Below are positions 1 to 13,800 of a stretch of DNA of 64,000 bases, piece after piece. Each line of letters starts with the position of its first letter. The stretch's first letter is position 1. A program made the position numbers and the translations under genes. A model generated the notes under the pieces. The model was not told the origin of the DNA. It was given only the letters and a program-made list of their open reading frames with translations, and searched no databases. Source of the DNA: Lycocorax pyrrhopterus obiensis (taxonomy: Eukaryota; Chordata; Aves; Passeriformes; Paradisaeidae); the NCBI GenBank assembly GCA_014706295.1, contig JACSVZ010000001.1:38550318-38614317 (forward strand), written 5' to 3'.

Positions 1-3000
1 GTGGGTGTATATCTCAGTTTAATAATTATGTTGTTGGAGATGGAACACTGTTCCCTGGATTTCTTGTAAAGCAATAAAAACTCTTTAAATCACATCACAA
101 AATACCCAAACAAAAAACCAAAAAAAAAATATATTAAAAGGATTGCTCATCATTTATAAAGCTGCCAGTACCTTTATGGGATGCTTTTGTTTTCAGTCTT
201 AGTGCTTGGCTCTCTTTGGAGTTAAGTTTTCAGAAATATATTATTTTCACACATTTATCCATTTGGAAAATGTAGTATTACCAAGGCTTGCTGGGCTGCT
301 CTTCTTTGTTCTGCTTGCCGACCTCTTTGCTTTGGATCCGTTACCCTTGTCTGCTTCTTTTCTATCAAGGGTCTTAACATGAAATGTTTTCCCATTTCAG
401 TATTTCCCTCTCCCCCCTGCATGATGTCACCGGATTTTTTCTAAGTTTACTCATGCCAAAACTTAGAGACAACATTCTGTAGGCATAACCACCTTGAAAC
501 AAGAACCAAATATGTTAGTGACAAGAGACAAAATTAGTACAGCACTTAAAACAGGGTAAAAAATAATTTATAATGTTCATTGACCACTAGGCCTTTCTTA
601 GAGAGACTAACTTATTTTCACTACAGAACAGCTGAATAAGGGAAATAAAACCAGCATAATTACTTTCCTATATGGGAACAATCCTTAAGGGATTTATACT
701 AAGATTACAGAAAGTTAATTATGAGAGCATGATGTAGGAATGAAATACAGATGCCTGCATTAAATTAGTTCATTGCTCAGGAGAACTTTGGGGGATGTTC
801 CCTACCCCATGACCAGTAACTTCCCCACGAACTCAGAATGACACAAGCCTGGCCCTCAGGCAGAGGGAGGATGGGGCTGATATGATGGTTCACCACAATT
901 ACTCAACCTTTAAATGACAAACCTACCAGCAGTGCTAGTAGCACCACTATGTTTTCCCTTCCTGCTGTGAAAAATGCTTTCTATAACTCGGAAGGATTAT
1001 CACAGAAGTATTTCTCCCTTGTATAAGTATGTCTTCTCCTCTGACTGCACCTGAAAACAAGCTACGAGAAAGTACATAAAAAAGATGTGTGTGAATTTGA
1101 GCACAGGGGTCCCCTGGGTCAACCCCAGCTCACCTTCTGTATTTCACATTGCAGTACTTCTCTCAGAGTTTGTGAGTAGAGTAGGAGGGAGGGACCAAAG
1201 CAGAAAGGGCTGTATCAGAGTACTGCTTATCACCTCAGTATGATACTTACTAAATTCAGGTTTTCTATTCAGTACAGGGACGGGTTTTTTCACTCTCTTG
1301 CTTCTCTCCTGGAAGTCTCTAGTAACATTTCTTCCCACTTGCTGCTCCACTTAAGAGTTAATAATGTGTTAGTTTTACCAGAAACACGCAGGACATTCAA
1401 ACAAAATTGAGCCCTTGTTTTTTATTCTGCAGTCATATTCTAAAGGGCTGCTAGACATTTGTTAGAAACAAGGATCAGACATCTTATTCTGTAACAGCAT
1501 CTCACTATCTGTCCTCTGAGATTCACATTTTAAATTTTCTAGTTGAAAGGCAAATATACTTACCAAATAGTCTTTTTCTTAGATGGGAGGACTTTTAGCT
1601 AATCCTGGAGCAACAAATTGACAAAAATTCCTCAGCTACTTTATGCTGTGCTGCAGCATGTGTGGATCATGAAGGCTAAACTGCTGTTATGTTCAGCTTT
1701 CTTCAAGAAGGTGATGCTTGCTGGGGACAAGCACACAAGTGCAGTGATTTGGCATGGCTGGCACTGCAGCATACAGGGTTCATCAAAGAGAGAAGGATCT
1801 GTGGTAGCTCCTGTGTCCCTACAGTAGTGCTCGTACACATGCTCTGCAAAGCACCGTCACCTACTGGCTCAAGCAACTTTTAAAATTCATGGAATAGTGT
1901 ACAGGGATCTGGGTTTTTTTTATTTACAGCAGAGAAATGATGGGTGTGAGCCCTAGAGGGCTAGCAAAGCTCTGTGATAAATTGCTGGTGAGAGCAGAGG
2001 CCTAACAGGGGTTTCATGTACACATGGAGAGCAGCAGCAAACGCATCAGCAGTACTTTCTCTTGGAGGGATCAGTGAAAAGACAGGGTGAACAGATGTCT
2101 CTGGCTTCTGCAGGCTTTTGCTGAGGACTTCAGTCGAACTGTTTGGGGCTGAATCTGCTCAGAGGCTTTGGCACAAATCAGCCTGTGCCAGAGTGAGCCT
2201 GTGCTCGCTCTGCTTGTGCTTCATCCCTGGCCAGGAGGGGCCAAGTCCTGCCTGACAGGAGGGACCAGGAGCTACAGCTTCTGTCTTTCTGCTGTACCAA
2301 TTCATTTTTGTCTCACTGATGATGCTGTTGTCTGTGCTTATGACACAGAGCGTGTAAAGCTGTGATTCAATCATGGGAGATGTTTTCCCATGCCTGGAAA
2401 TGGAGAGGCTGGAGCAGGGCAGACTCCAGGGCTGTATCAGTACTTCTTAATTGAGGCTAGTTTTGGTTCACATTCAAAATTTTGGATTTTATTAGGAGAT
2501 AGAACACAGTCTAATCTTGTTCTGCTGCTTTCACGGCCTTGCCAGACTGCTTGGTATTGCATATAGAAAGCTAAAAACCTGCATTTAACATGTGATTCCT
2601 CAGATAAGCTATCTGAAAGCACATGGCAGCAAAGTTGAATAGATGGTGATGTTCATGTTGTAAATTATGCTGTTCTTCTACTCAAAACAGAGATTTCTAT
2701 CAGGATGTGAAGGGAATAGGGAGTTGTTGAAATATTCTGGAACATTTTAAATTTGTAACAATCTTAAAAATACTGTGCTTTAGGGAGTATAAATATCTTG
2801 GGGGGATAATGAAAATGTTGGCTGTAAATGTGTTTTAAAATTATGAATTTGAGTACAATCTTGTGCGTAGTTATGGGAGCTTATGATGTGATTAATATGA
2901 TCTTGATGTGGAATTGAGAAAGAGAAAAGAAAATAAAGATACTTCTCCTTACATGTGTCAATTAACAGAATATTTATTTATTCCTGTTAGTAGGCTATCT

Positions 3001-6000
3001 CTATTTCCCTCCTTCCACCCACAGAAAAGTACTTCACGGAACAGTTAAAGGCATTTGACTTCCCCTTGTGTGCTGTTTAGCAATAAATTAATTAATTTTT
3101 CCAATGCCTGTGCCAGTTAACTATTTTAAGTTCAAAGCCTAAGCTCAGCCAAAGCATCGCAGCTTCTTTCCTTCGAGAAGAGAATGAAAGGGGAATTTGT
3201 TTCCTTGCTAATAAATTAAAAAAGAGATTGTAGCTGTTTTCTCATTTCAAATCCCCAAGTCACTATTGAGAATGAAATAATTTGATAATAATGCTGGTAT
3301 AATGAGTAAGGGAAAATTTGATAGTTTTGCAGAGGTTTTTTTGGGTCATTGATAGCAAGAGGGCATGGAGACTGGTATTTTTGTGGGGTTTGGTTTGTTT
3401 GCTGTTTTGTTTTTTCTTGGTTATTTTTAACTAGTATTGATAGAATCTGCTTAGCACTGAGATCCGTTTTTGCCCCTGCTGTGAGTGTCAGGATGACCCC
3501 ACTCAGGATTGGCTGTAAAAACCTTACAGCATCTCTTGCAGTCATGTCTCCAGTTGCATACTGCAAATAGATAGACCTCCTTCTGCTTTAGTATGTCTCA
3601 TTGACATGATTTATTCCTAAGCACTCTTGCTTTAAGAAAGTGGTCTTGGGTGACCACTGGTCACCACTCCTCCCAAAAAGAAGCACCAGCAGTGAATCCT
3701 GCAGGACTACCTAGCTAGGCACTTTTGCTGTGTGGGGCGCTGTATCGCAAAAACCAATTTGAGTTTCACTGCAAGACTGAGGCACTGGGACACACTCACG
3801 GCTTCTAGACAGAGATGGAGTTCCTAATGACATATTGCAGAACCAGTTCAGTGTGAAAGCTACAATTACTTCTGTGTACTGGTACGAAATCCTCATGAGT
3901 ATTTGCTTCCTGCAACATCCAGGGCCTTCTGTCTACAGTGACATATCTGTTGTCCTGGCTGCTGAGGGTCGCATGAAACTTCCTCTAAAATGGACACCAA
4001 AGCATTTCATTGCCCAGCAGAATGAATTGTGCAGGCAGCAGAGTTTTCTCATGAAACCTTGTTGTGTTACTGAAGCCTGTGGCATAACTAATACCAGCCC
4101 ATTGTAAGCTGCAGGAACAACTGTAATATTTAAATTCAAATACTACTTGATGTCAAATTTTCAAGGGAATGTAAAAAGTTGCCAGCTTTCAATATTAGTG
4201 ATTTCTTATATTTCTCTCTTTTCCTGATGAAAAATTCCATCATAGTAACACAGAACCATCATGTATTTTATTTAAACAACTGAGAGTACAAATTTGTCAG
4301 CAATGAAAATAAACGTTAAAGTGTCACGCTTCCACTGCAAAAACTGACCACTGAAAAAAAGAGAAATTGTATTTTTTTGTATTTAAGCCTTCTTTCCCCC
4401 CAGTTCCAGGTTTTCTGGTGATAAAGCAGTATATATTTATAAGGCAGTAATAACCCTCTACTTAATGGCAGGACATACTTGAAGAAAGAGATAATTTATT
4501 ATTAATACATTTTCTAATGAGGTGTATTCCATAGGGAAAATGAGTCTAGAAATGTGAACGATTGATAAAAGACTGTTGTATTTTCTCTACCAAAAGAGAA
4601 AAATGAAATGTGTATGTAAAAGACACAAAAATGGGACTGGTTTAAAAATAGGGTGATTTTGTTCTAAGGCATTTGCTTCCTCCCTCTGCTGTTTATTTTA
4701 TTTTAGGATGCGTTCCACAGTTTTCACCCTCACCTTCTGGAACTTGTATGTCTCTTTAAAGCAAATTGTTGTAAAGCATATTTAGTGTTTCGAGAATTAA
4801 TACCAAGCTACATTATTCATCGAAATTTCTACTAGCATCCAGTAAATGATTTAAAGGAATACCAACTCAAATCTGCTCATTTAAAAATAGCACATTTCGA
4901 GAGCCTCATTGTATAGCATTTTGATCAGGTTTTGTCATCTTGGGGGGGGTTGTTGGGGGGCTTTTTGTTTGTTGTCTTTTGTTCTGAGAGAAGAGAAACA
5001 TCTGTGGCCAAGCAATCGGGGAGAACTGCAATGTGCAGTCTCCATGTGCAGACCATTCTCTAAAGCTTATTTGGATGTGTTTGGATCCTTCCAGTACCGG
5101 TTTTGGTTCAGCATGCTGGCCAATGGGATGTGCACATGGCAGTGTCCAGCTCATGCTTTAACACTGTTACTTGTATTTGTCACCATGGGGTTTTTTTATA
5201 TTTGATTATTTCCATTGAGCTGACTTGGTCTGTTTTGCTAAAAGCAACACTGACTTTTGCTATTCTAAAGCAAATATCTCTTGTGAACAGGCTCCTGATG
5301 GACCTTAAAATATATTGGCATATGATCAGCTGCAGGGCTCTCATTGCTGGCACACTGTGGGAGCATGATTGTCCTTCGTGCGTGCTCCTCATGCTTCCTG
5401 GTTCAGACTTGTGCTGAGAGGAGGAGGGAGAGGCAGGCTGAGGTCCTCTGTGCTTCCATGCTGCCACTCATGGCACCCAGGCTCACGCCACATAGCACAG
5501 TGATGGCTTCTGCAGAGACCAGAGCTGTGCTCACTTTTTTTTGTAGATGGGAATTTGCTGTTTGGGATTGGTTATCTTAATTATATTGATGTGGTCTAAA
5601 GGCAGGTATGTAGGCAGCAATATGTAGCATGTTCAAATTTACTTGTTCAAACCAAATGTCCATCCAACTCTGTTTGCCATCACTCAAAAATAGATATTTG
5701 GGAAACAATAAGAACAGGGTGAGCAGGTAGGGATGCTTTTTCCAGAAAGTAGGTTTCCAGTAACAGTAAGTAGGATCTTCCTGAGTCAAAGGAAGTATAT
5801 TTTTATTAATTTGACTCAGAAATTTTGCCTGAGAACTGGTCAAATCAATTTTCAAGTCTGTTTATACCTTGATTCATCTACAGTATTCACTGACAAAGAG
5901 CTTGACCCTGAGATTTTGTTTCTTTCATGCCTGTCCTCTCACATCTTCAGCTGTTGTCAGAGTTCCCATGCACTTGCTCTCTTTTTATGATCTCTATGGC

Positions 6001-6750
6001 ACTTCTGAGTTTACAGAAAACACTTATGTTCCCCAGCCACAGCAGTATTGCTCTCAATGCTGATCCTAGTTTATGCAACACTTCTAGGTAAAACATTTAA
6101 AATGCTGATTTTTTTTTCTAGCATTTCCCAGTATTTTTCAACAGAATCTCTTCTGAACTTTTACCTAAAATCCAAAATGGATTTTATGGGAATGGAAGCA
6201 ACCAATGTCTGAGTTTGGTGATTTTTTTTCCCCTTTCCTGTATCAACTCTTTCCTGAATCTGACTAATGCTTTTCTGCATTTCGTTTAAAAGAAAAACCA
6301 AAGGCATCAGCATATTCCACTAACCCCACCCAACCTGCCCCCTTTGTGCACCCCCCAAAAAAAGAAAACTACCTATCTATTCCAAGCAAATCTTCCTAAG
6401 TTTCATTTTCCTTGCATGTGACCTAATTTTTTACAGCATCATTAGGAAAAAATAAAGTAGTGGGTTTGCTTTCATAGTTCTACATGTATGTATGAGAGTG
6501 CATGAATAATAACAATTTTTTCAGCAGTTGCTATGGAAAACAGTTTTGTGTGGTGAATCACACTTTGACTTTTGTTGAATAAAGTCATCCTACTTATTTT
6601 ATAATAATTTTAATTACAAGTATTTGTTGAAAATTAAAATGTTAAGGTGTAGGATATATATTTAAGTGAATACGCTTTAAAGAAGATGCTTTTTTTGTTG
6701 TCCATTGGATGATGTGTGGCATTTTTAATGCCACTCCATAAAAGAAAAGA
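1..6750. other. Non-coding AT-rich DNA, no gene seen
   Basis: Presumed intronic or intergenic sequence. Frames of up to 116 codons overlap each other on both strands and none resembles a known protein. There are moderately GC-richer patches near 2160-2430 and 5330-5530 without recognisable repeat or exon features. Simple sequence is limited to short A, T and G tracts. Confidence 0.7.
4942..4960 (+). repeat. Paired G tracts
   Basis: A run of eight G and one of six G separated by ttgtt, a potential G-quadruplex element in AT-rich DNA. Confidence 0.7.
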
Positions 6751-7195
6751 TATCATAGCATCATAGAATAGCATGTTGGAAGGGACCTTACGGATCGTCT
6801 GGTGCAAATTTCTTGGTGAAAGCACAGTCTAGACAAGATGTCCCAGCACCCTGTCCAGGCAAATCTTAAAAGTGCTGAATGCTGGGGAATCCACCACTTC
6901 CCTAGGGAAACTATTCCAATGGCTGATTGTTCTCAATGTCAAAAATTTTCATCCTCTGTCCAACTGGAATCTCCCCAGGGGTAATTTGTACCCATTCCCC
7001 CTCAGCTTTTCCATGTGACTATTTGTAAAAAGGGAGTCTCTACCTTCCTCTTTGTCACCCTTTAAATAGTGGAACATGGTAATGAGGTCTCCCCTAAGCA
7101 TTCCCTTCTCAAGGCTGAACAACCCCAGCCCTCCCAGCCTTTCCTCATATGGCAGGCTTCCCAGTCGTCTGATCAGCCTTGGTATAAAACTCTTT
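6751..7195 (-). mobile_element. CR1 LINE 3'-end fragment
   Basis: On the plus strand it begins atcatagcatcatagaat, the reverse complement of the CR1 3'-terminal octamer repeats, then ttggaagggacc. It continues through recognisable CR1 3' sequence to about ggtataaaactctttgc. The element therefore lies on the minus strand, 5'-truncated as is usual for CR1. A 107-codon minus-strand frame at 6949-7272 overlaps it; it could include a remnant of the end of the reverse-transcriptase ORF but is not a gene. Confidence 0.9.
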
Positions 7196-7199
7196 GCAG

Positions 7200-10100
7200 T
7201 GTAAGTGGTATGTGGGAACAGTGGGGAGCGGTGGTTTCCCTGTCCATGGGACATGTCAGAATTTAAATGCATTCTGTTCTGCAGCAGGGCTGAGCGATTG
7301 GAGATGAGCTAACGGGCACGTGCATGTGTCTCAGAATAGCTAATCATCCAGTTAAGACGTAACTGCAATTTGTTTGCCATTTTACTATATTTAGTCATTG
7401 GACCAAAAAAAAGCCTGATAATCAGTATTCACTGGGCTATGGAGACCAAGGTTAAAAGGTTTTGCAGCCAGTGGATCTTAAATGGGGTCTCCGTATACCA
7501 AGTGTTGCACTTACTGGGGATGCGATTCAAATATTACTTCTCCAGTATGCCTTTTCCCCCCTTTTTTTCCTTTCCTCTTCCCATTAAAAAAAAAAAATCC
7601 ATTCTTGTGAAAAGTGACAAATATATTCCAGACAAATATTTAGATTTGGCAAATGATTATTTTGACATCTTTTCACATCTGTTCCATCTCTCTCTCTCTC
7701 TCTTTTTTTCAAAAATTTATTTTTAAAAAGACAATATCACCCTGGACTTTATGAAGAAATTGCTGATAGGCTGCTTTTAGACCACTAAGTGAAACATGCA
7801 GGTAGTAGGAGAAAGCTCCTAATTTCAATTAACATTTCTGAATGGGAGCTAAAATAGTTTAAGTAAAAACAGTAATAAGGAGTGGAAAGTTGCCATAGCA
7901 GACTAGTGTTTTGCAAGTCAATTTATGGTAAGTAAACATTTAAGTCTTTATTAATTTTTTTTTTTTGTTGTTCCCCATCAGCTCCCTTTACTGATTTTAG
8001 CATCGAATCTGACATATGTAACCTTTAGAGAAAGGACAAAAAACCCAGAATCTGACATAGCCGTCTTCACACCTATGCCTTCCCCTATATACACTTTTTC
8101 TTTATTGAAGTTGTTTCATGAAAACCTTGACATTTGCAGCTGGAATAAAATATAAGAACTGTTAAAAGAAGGTGATATTCATTTTGGCCTGTCGATTCTT
8201 TTGTTTTAATTCATGTGTATTATAACAAATTGAGTAAGTAATTGGTCATTATGCATGCGGGAAATTTAAATTGTCCTAACACATGCACTTGAATAAAACA
8301 AGAAATTCCTGTCAGTATTAGATGTAATTCAGCATCTGAACTGCAGAAAGCCTGTGACTTAATTTCATCTCAAGGATAAACTAAATCCAGGTCTTGAAAG
8401 ACTTTAATCTTTTTCTTATTCCCCTACTTAGGTAATAACTGTTCTTCATAACCAGAAAAAAAATAAGCAAACAAAAAAAATCACTTATAGTTTCCATTTT
8501 AATCTTTTCACATTTTAGCTGTTTTTGCATTTTATTCAGCGTCCTTTTACAAGTTTTAATTATATGAAATAAAGAGATAACAACAAAAAATGTTGCCTCC
8601 ATTATTTTCTATCTCTCTGTAATCTGAACGCATTTGTCTTCATCTGCATTGTCTCTAAAAAGCTTTAGGATTCTTGTCCTACCTATCCCAAGCCCATTAT
8701 GGCTTTCTTTTATGAGTCCTAGAAATTGCACGAAATCTGTAAGGAATGGCAAACTGAGACTGGAACTCTGAGCCCTATGCCTTCTAATTTCATGCCCTTC
8801 ATGATGTTCTTCACATTATTCTTGTTTCAGATAGCTCTCCTCTATCTCATTTATTTTTCTCTTGTTAGCAGGAGGAAAAACTTTTTGTGATAATTAGTGA
8901 TGCTTGGTTTCAAGTCTTCAAATAGGATATATCTCAGTGGTCTAATAGCAATTGGATTTCTTGCCTCGGTATATTGCCCTATTATTCTAATTTCTTGTTT
9001 CAGCACAAGCATTGATAAAAAAAAAGAATGTAGCATAATGGAAAAAAACAACTCTGATGCATTGGATTTACCTCAAAAATTTGTGAAGTTAAGCAGATGC
9101 AATTACTTGCATCCAAGGTAATCCAATGAGTAAGATTGACAGTATTTAATTTCTAGATTAACAGAATTTGTATTAATTAATCTGTGTACAGAAAGAAAAC
9201 AGAAGATTATACAAATTCCATTTTGCCTTTGTGTGCTTGTTTTATGTGGATTCTCTAGCCAATAATATTTTTTTGTATTTGTAAATGATTCAGCAGTAAG
9301 TATTACATATTACCTAATAACCTGAAAAAGCTGATCTTACCATTTACTGAATTTTATGAGTATAGTGTGGGGTCCTTTTTTTTATTTCCAAATTAAATTT
9401 CTTCAACTGCAAGTAAATAAAAAGGAGTACTACTGGGTGTTATTTATTTTTTAACAGCTCTGGTATGTAGTGATCAGGATTGTTTCAGCCTTATGGTAGT
9501 ATCAATAATATATCTTCTGTTCCAGATTATTGAATCTTTCTCAGAGCTCTCTTTTGTGCCGTAACATTTTGTAAACGTAATTGAAAAGGTACAGCCATTA
9601 TCTACCTCAGGGTGTTTTGTGGGTTTGTTATTTTACTAGTGCATTTAGAAGAAAAACAGAATAGCTTGTTGGGCAACTCCTTTAGTTCTAGTTTTGCTTC
9701 TTATGCAACTTTATCTAAAAGAATTTAAAACTTTGGCTGTGGTGATAAAACCATAATACCACTTTTGGAGCAAATTCAGTTGAGTGGGACAAAGTGTGGA
9801 AAGTAACAAAAAGATGGTGAAGCAACACAGAGGAGACGGAATGTGGGTGCTTTGATTAATTGTTTTGATTGGTGGCTTTCCCCAACACACTCCTCACCTG
9901 AATTATAGTGGTTTAGTGGAGATGAAGCATTGAATAAAGCTGTAAGCATGTTCGCTGGAGCTACAATCTTAATTTTTATCATTCATGTTATTTAGGACTT
10001 CTTTATGGGAAAAAATGCTGAACCATTGGATATGGGAAATAATTGTTCTTATGAGCCAACAGCTGACAGAAAAGTCTGCAATTTCCAAAGGCACATCCAG

Positions 10101-10385
10101 AACCTGGCTGAAAATGCATTTTTTTTAAAGTTTAAGTTCGGAATGCCTCTATATTATGTATATGCGATTTGACAAGGGAAAGAAAGATACAGGTTAACAT
10201 TGCAAGTCTGCGGTGCTTTTGCTCTAACAAAGCATCTGAATGTTGGTAGGTTGGTGGGTTTTTTCCTTTCTGCAAATGCTCGTCTTCATTAGATAATGTT
10301 CTTTGCTTTGTCCATTACATCTCAGAGGATTAATACCAAAATTTTTTTCAGAAATATGATTCTTGCATAGATATAAACATGTGAA
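7200..10385. other. Non-coding AT-rich DNA, no gene seen
   Basis: Background sequence between two CR1 fragments. It contains a short TC repeat and several A and T runs. No exon-like segment was found. Confidence 0.7.
7687..7702 (+). repeat. (TC)n microsatellite, short
   Basis: About eight TC units running into a T tract. Confidence 0.85.
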
Positions 10386-10387
10386 TT

Positions 10388-10503
10388 CATAGAATTATGG
10401 AAATGTAGAATGATTTGGTTTCGAAGGGGCCCTAAAAATCATCAAGTTCCAACCCCACTGCCAACAGGCAGGGACACCTTCCACTAGACCAGGTTGCTCA
10501 AAC
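10388..10503 (-). mobile_element. CR1 LINE 3'-end fragment (short)
   Basis: tcatagaattatgg at the left edge is followed by the CR1-type ccaaccccactgccaacagg and ccactagaccaggttgctca blocks. Only about 115 bases are preserved. It ends about 170 bases before the unexplained exon-like segment at 10676. Confidence 0.88.
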
Positions 10504-10675
10504 TTGTATCAATTAAAAAAAAAACCCCACCCAAAACATTAAAGCCTAATTTTCTCAAATGTTTTATGTTTCTAATAATACTGTGGGTATTTATCTGCAT
10601 AGATATATAGATAAATACTTATATACTGCAGATAAAATAATAGTGGTTAATAAAGTAGCCAAGACTTTTTTTCAG

Positions 10676-10828
10676 GGTCCACCTGAAAGTCGTATCTACA
10701 TTCTGCGAAACGTTGTCAAGCCTCTGCCTGTTGAACTTGTCAAACGACAAGGGGTTCAACCAGAATCTCCTTTTCCTACGTGCCCATTGACTGCTGTATA
10801 CATCCAACCTTCTGAAAAGACTTTTCAG
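10676..10828 (+). other. Unidentified exon-like open segment, 153 bp
   Basis: A pyrimidine-rich tract ending ttttttcag at 10675 precedes 153 bases, exactly 51 codons, open in one frame and followed by a GT (cttttcag|gtctga). The segment begins GPPESRIYILRNVVKPLPVE and ends with a peptide in which SEKTFQ is followed by the donor. Codon choice looks coding-like, and it keeps about five CpGs in a CpG-poor neighbourhood, unlike the surrounding intron. The whole frame runs from an ATG at 10559 to a TGA at 10832, but the part before 10676 is AT-rich and not protein-like. I do not recognise the peptide. It could be a cassette or alternative first-intron exon, an exon of a non-FGF14 gene or lncRNA, or a fragment of a processed copy. 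The donor is weak, so function is uncertain. Confidence 0.35.
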
Positions 10829-13800
10829 GTCTGAAAAAAAATTTTGGATTAAATTAATTTTTATTTCTTGGTGTGTTTTTTCCTCTCACTTTGCCAAAAA
10901 GCAGTTGGGGCGCAACGTAAGAAAACATAGGAGTTAGAGGCATTTTTAGTGAAAGCAGCCATAGACATTGTCAAGAGCATGGACTGCCAGAGCAGCATGA
11001 GGTTTTGAGCAGCAAAAAGGCCCTTATAATTTGTATGCTTAAAGTGCATCATGGACAATGTGCTGTCCCTTGCATGCGCACTCAGACCAGCCAGTAAAAA
11101 TATTTTTTTTTTTAATTACAAAATACTTATTTGTAGGTAACACTTATAAGGCTATTTTTTGAGGAGACAAAAAGCCATGAAACTTTAGAAAACATAGGAA
11201 TAACCTGATTTTGAGGACCTCTCTCATGATGGTATTTACAGATATTTGTATTTGTAGGACATACAAAAATATTTATAGTTAATTCTAGAACATATACAAA
11301 TAATATTACTTTAACAGTAGTAAACCCCCCCCAAACTGATTTGTTTGGGGTTTTTCCTAATTATATGTTTTCTGGGATTTTTGCCCTTAACCATGTTTAG
11401 CATCATTCTTTCCCACCGTTTCATCCCTTCCTTTCTCTGTTTCTTTATACCTGAAAATATATTTTTTCAGATGCAACCGCACAAGACTCTTTTGTATACA
11501 GCATTGTATTCTCATGAGCAAAATCTGGCTTTATTTCAAAGCTTAAAAAGTGTTTTCTGTGGCTTCTCACAGTAGCTGCATTACTGTATGACCTATAGGA
11601 GATTAGCCTCTCTGAGTTTTCTCTTCTGCTTTTTTTACATATTATGGTATAAAGACGAGTAGCTGTAAATTTGAATTACCGTAGTTTTTCTTCATTCAGC
11701 ACTATATACATTTAAATGGAGTGCATAATATTTCAATTACATGACTGAAAACAGGGTCACAAGCATTTTTAACAAGCTTTTTTTAGTTTTTCTAAAAATG
11801 CTCAATCATTTCTATTTAATTACTTGCTCTGAGGTTGTTCCAAAGCTTTGTTAACTAAAATTAATTCCCTTAAATACATAAACCATCATCTCTCAGTTTT
11901 TGCTCCAGTGTTAAAGTAGATATTTCACATCTATTCCTTGTAATCTCATACTGGATATGCAGCAAGGCATATTCTGAGGCAGTAAATTCCACGTATTAGT
12001 GCATACAAAGGTATGCATGTTTACATATATGAATTGGGCTTGTGACATGGCTTGTGTTTTTCCACCATCATAATGTGCAAGTCTCCTGTTCCTTGCATGT
12101 GGTGCTCTTTTCCCTGTTTCCTGAGCAGAGACACCAGGCAAGGGGGCAGACAAAGTTGGGTGGATGCAGTCAAAGAGGAGGCTGGAGAGAGCACAGAACA
12201 ACCCCTGCACTTTGTGCAGCCCATTGTCGTTTCTATTCTCTTGAATTTACCATTGGCACTTCCCTGGCCGGGTAAGAGTGATTTATTCCAAACTCTGTTA
12301 TCAACGGGGCTTTTATTTTAGTTTTTCCAAGTTTATCTGATATCAGTAACCATATCTCTACTTATCAGGGACAAAAACATCAGTTAATGTGAAAATGTAA
12401 GCACCATGCTGGCAGTGCTGAATTTATAATATTGCTTACAGTGCTCTCCTGAATGATGTTACAAAACCCCACACAAATGGTGTATAAAATATGCAGTTAC
12501 TGTGGAAGACAAACAGTGATTTACTGCTGTGTGCGATGGTGCTTTCACTCATTGTAGGGAATAGCTGGGTGTTGTGGTTTCCTGAAATGCTGGGATGCAT
12601 TTGAAATGGTTCAGACTTCAATGTTAAGATGAATAATAATACTGAGTCACAAAACTGAAGGCGGGGAATCTTAGAACTATAAATATAGATAAAATTGCAC
12701 ACGAGAATTTCTGATATTACCTAGGCATTGAGACTTCTGCTTAAATTCAGTATGTGTCGCTTTCTCTGTAGACATTGCAGCTAATACATGTTTGTGGACA
12801 GATGGGTGCAATAAATAATGGTTGCAATTTCAGAGAACCTGTTATACTTACCAAAGGTGTTCTCATGAAAACATTATTTACAGAGTATAATTAACCTCCT
12901 GCCTTTTCAGGTTCCTGCTGCATACAAGTAACTGAAACAAATAGCTGTTTTATAATTATCTTCCTGCACTTTCTTCCCTTTCATTCATCTTAAAAAGTTA
13001 TCACAATTTTCACCCTTTTATGTTTCCCATATTATTTGCAAAGTTTTACTTTTATGTTGATTTTACTCAAATCTGAAGACCATTTTGTTTGGTCATAACT
13101 TCCAGGAATTTGAGAATTCAATGACTGAGAGACTTGTGCACAGTTTCACCCTCTTGTTATTTCAGGCAGCACAACTATCCATTTTTAAATTTTTCCATGT
13201 CAGAAATTGTTATTTTTTCTTCTTTTCCACTACTCTTCTGAGTAAGGTGTTCTAAAATATCACTAGTCTGATATTTAAAAGGTCAGGAGCTTTTTTCTCC
13301 ACAATTTGTTTTCTCCTCCATAACTTACATTCGTATATTCTTCAGCCAATATAATTTTATCCTGAAGGAAAGTTTAAAACTTCAAATACTTTTGAAGAGT
13401 CAAATTTTTCCCAAAATCAAATCCTTGTTTACCAGAAGAGTAACTAAACTCTCAATTGATTTTAATTTAAAAATAAAGCCTCAAATTGTTTTTTTTTCTT
13501 TTGCATTTAATACAAGTGTTCAGGCTTCTCACCTTTAGGGTCCAATTCATGGTACAACACAGAGTTACAGCCCAAAGCAAAGAGCATATCTGCTGTCTTT
13601 GCAATGATATCTAACTTAAATATTTTGCTTGAACATGAATGTCCTCTGTGAGGTCTTTTGGTGGACCAAAGTTGTCAAGTTAGTGCTTCTATTTTGACTG
13701 AACTTGCTGGGCATCTTCAGATTTGCCTTCCCTGTTCTGGTTTCTATGAGAGATTTAAAGACTGAAAAAACCCACATCTGTGGGAGGGGAGAAAGAGGGA

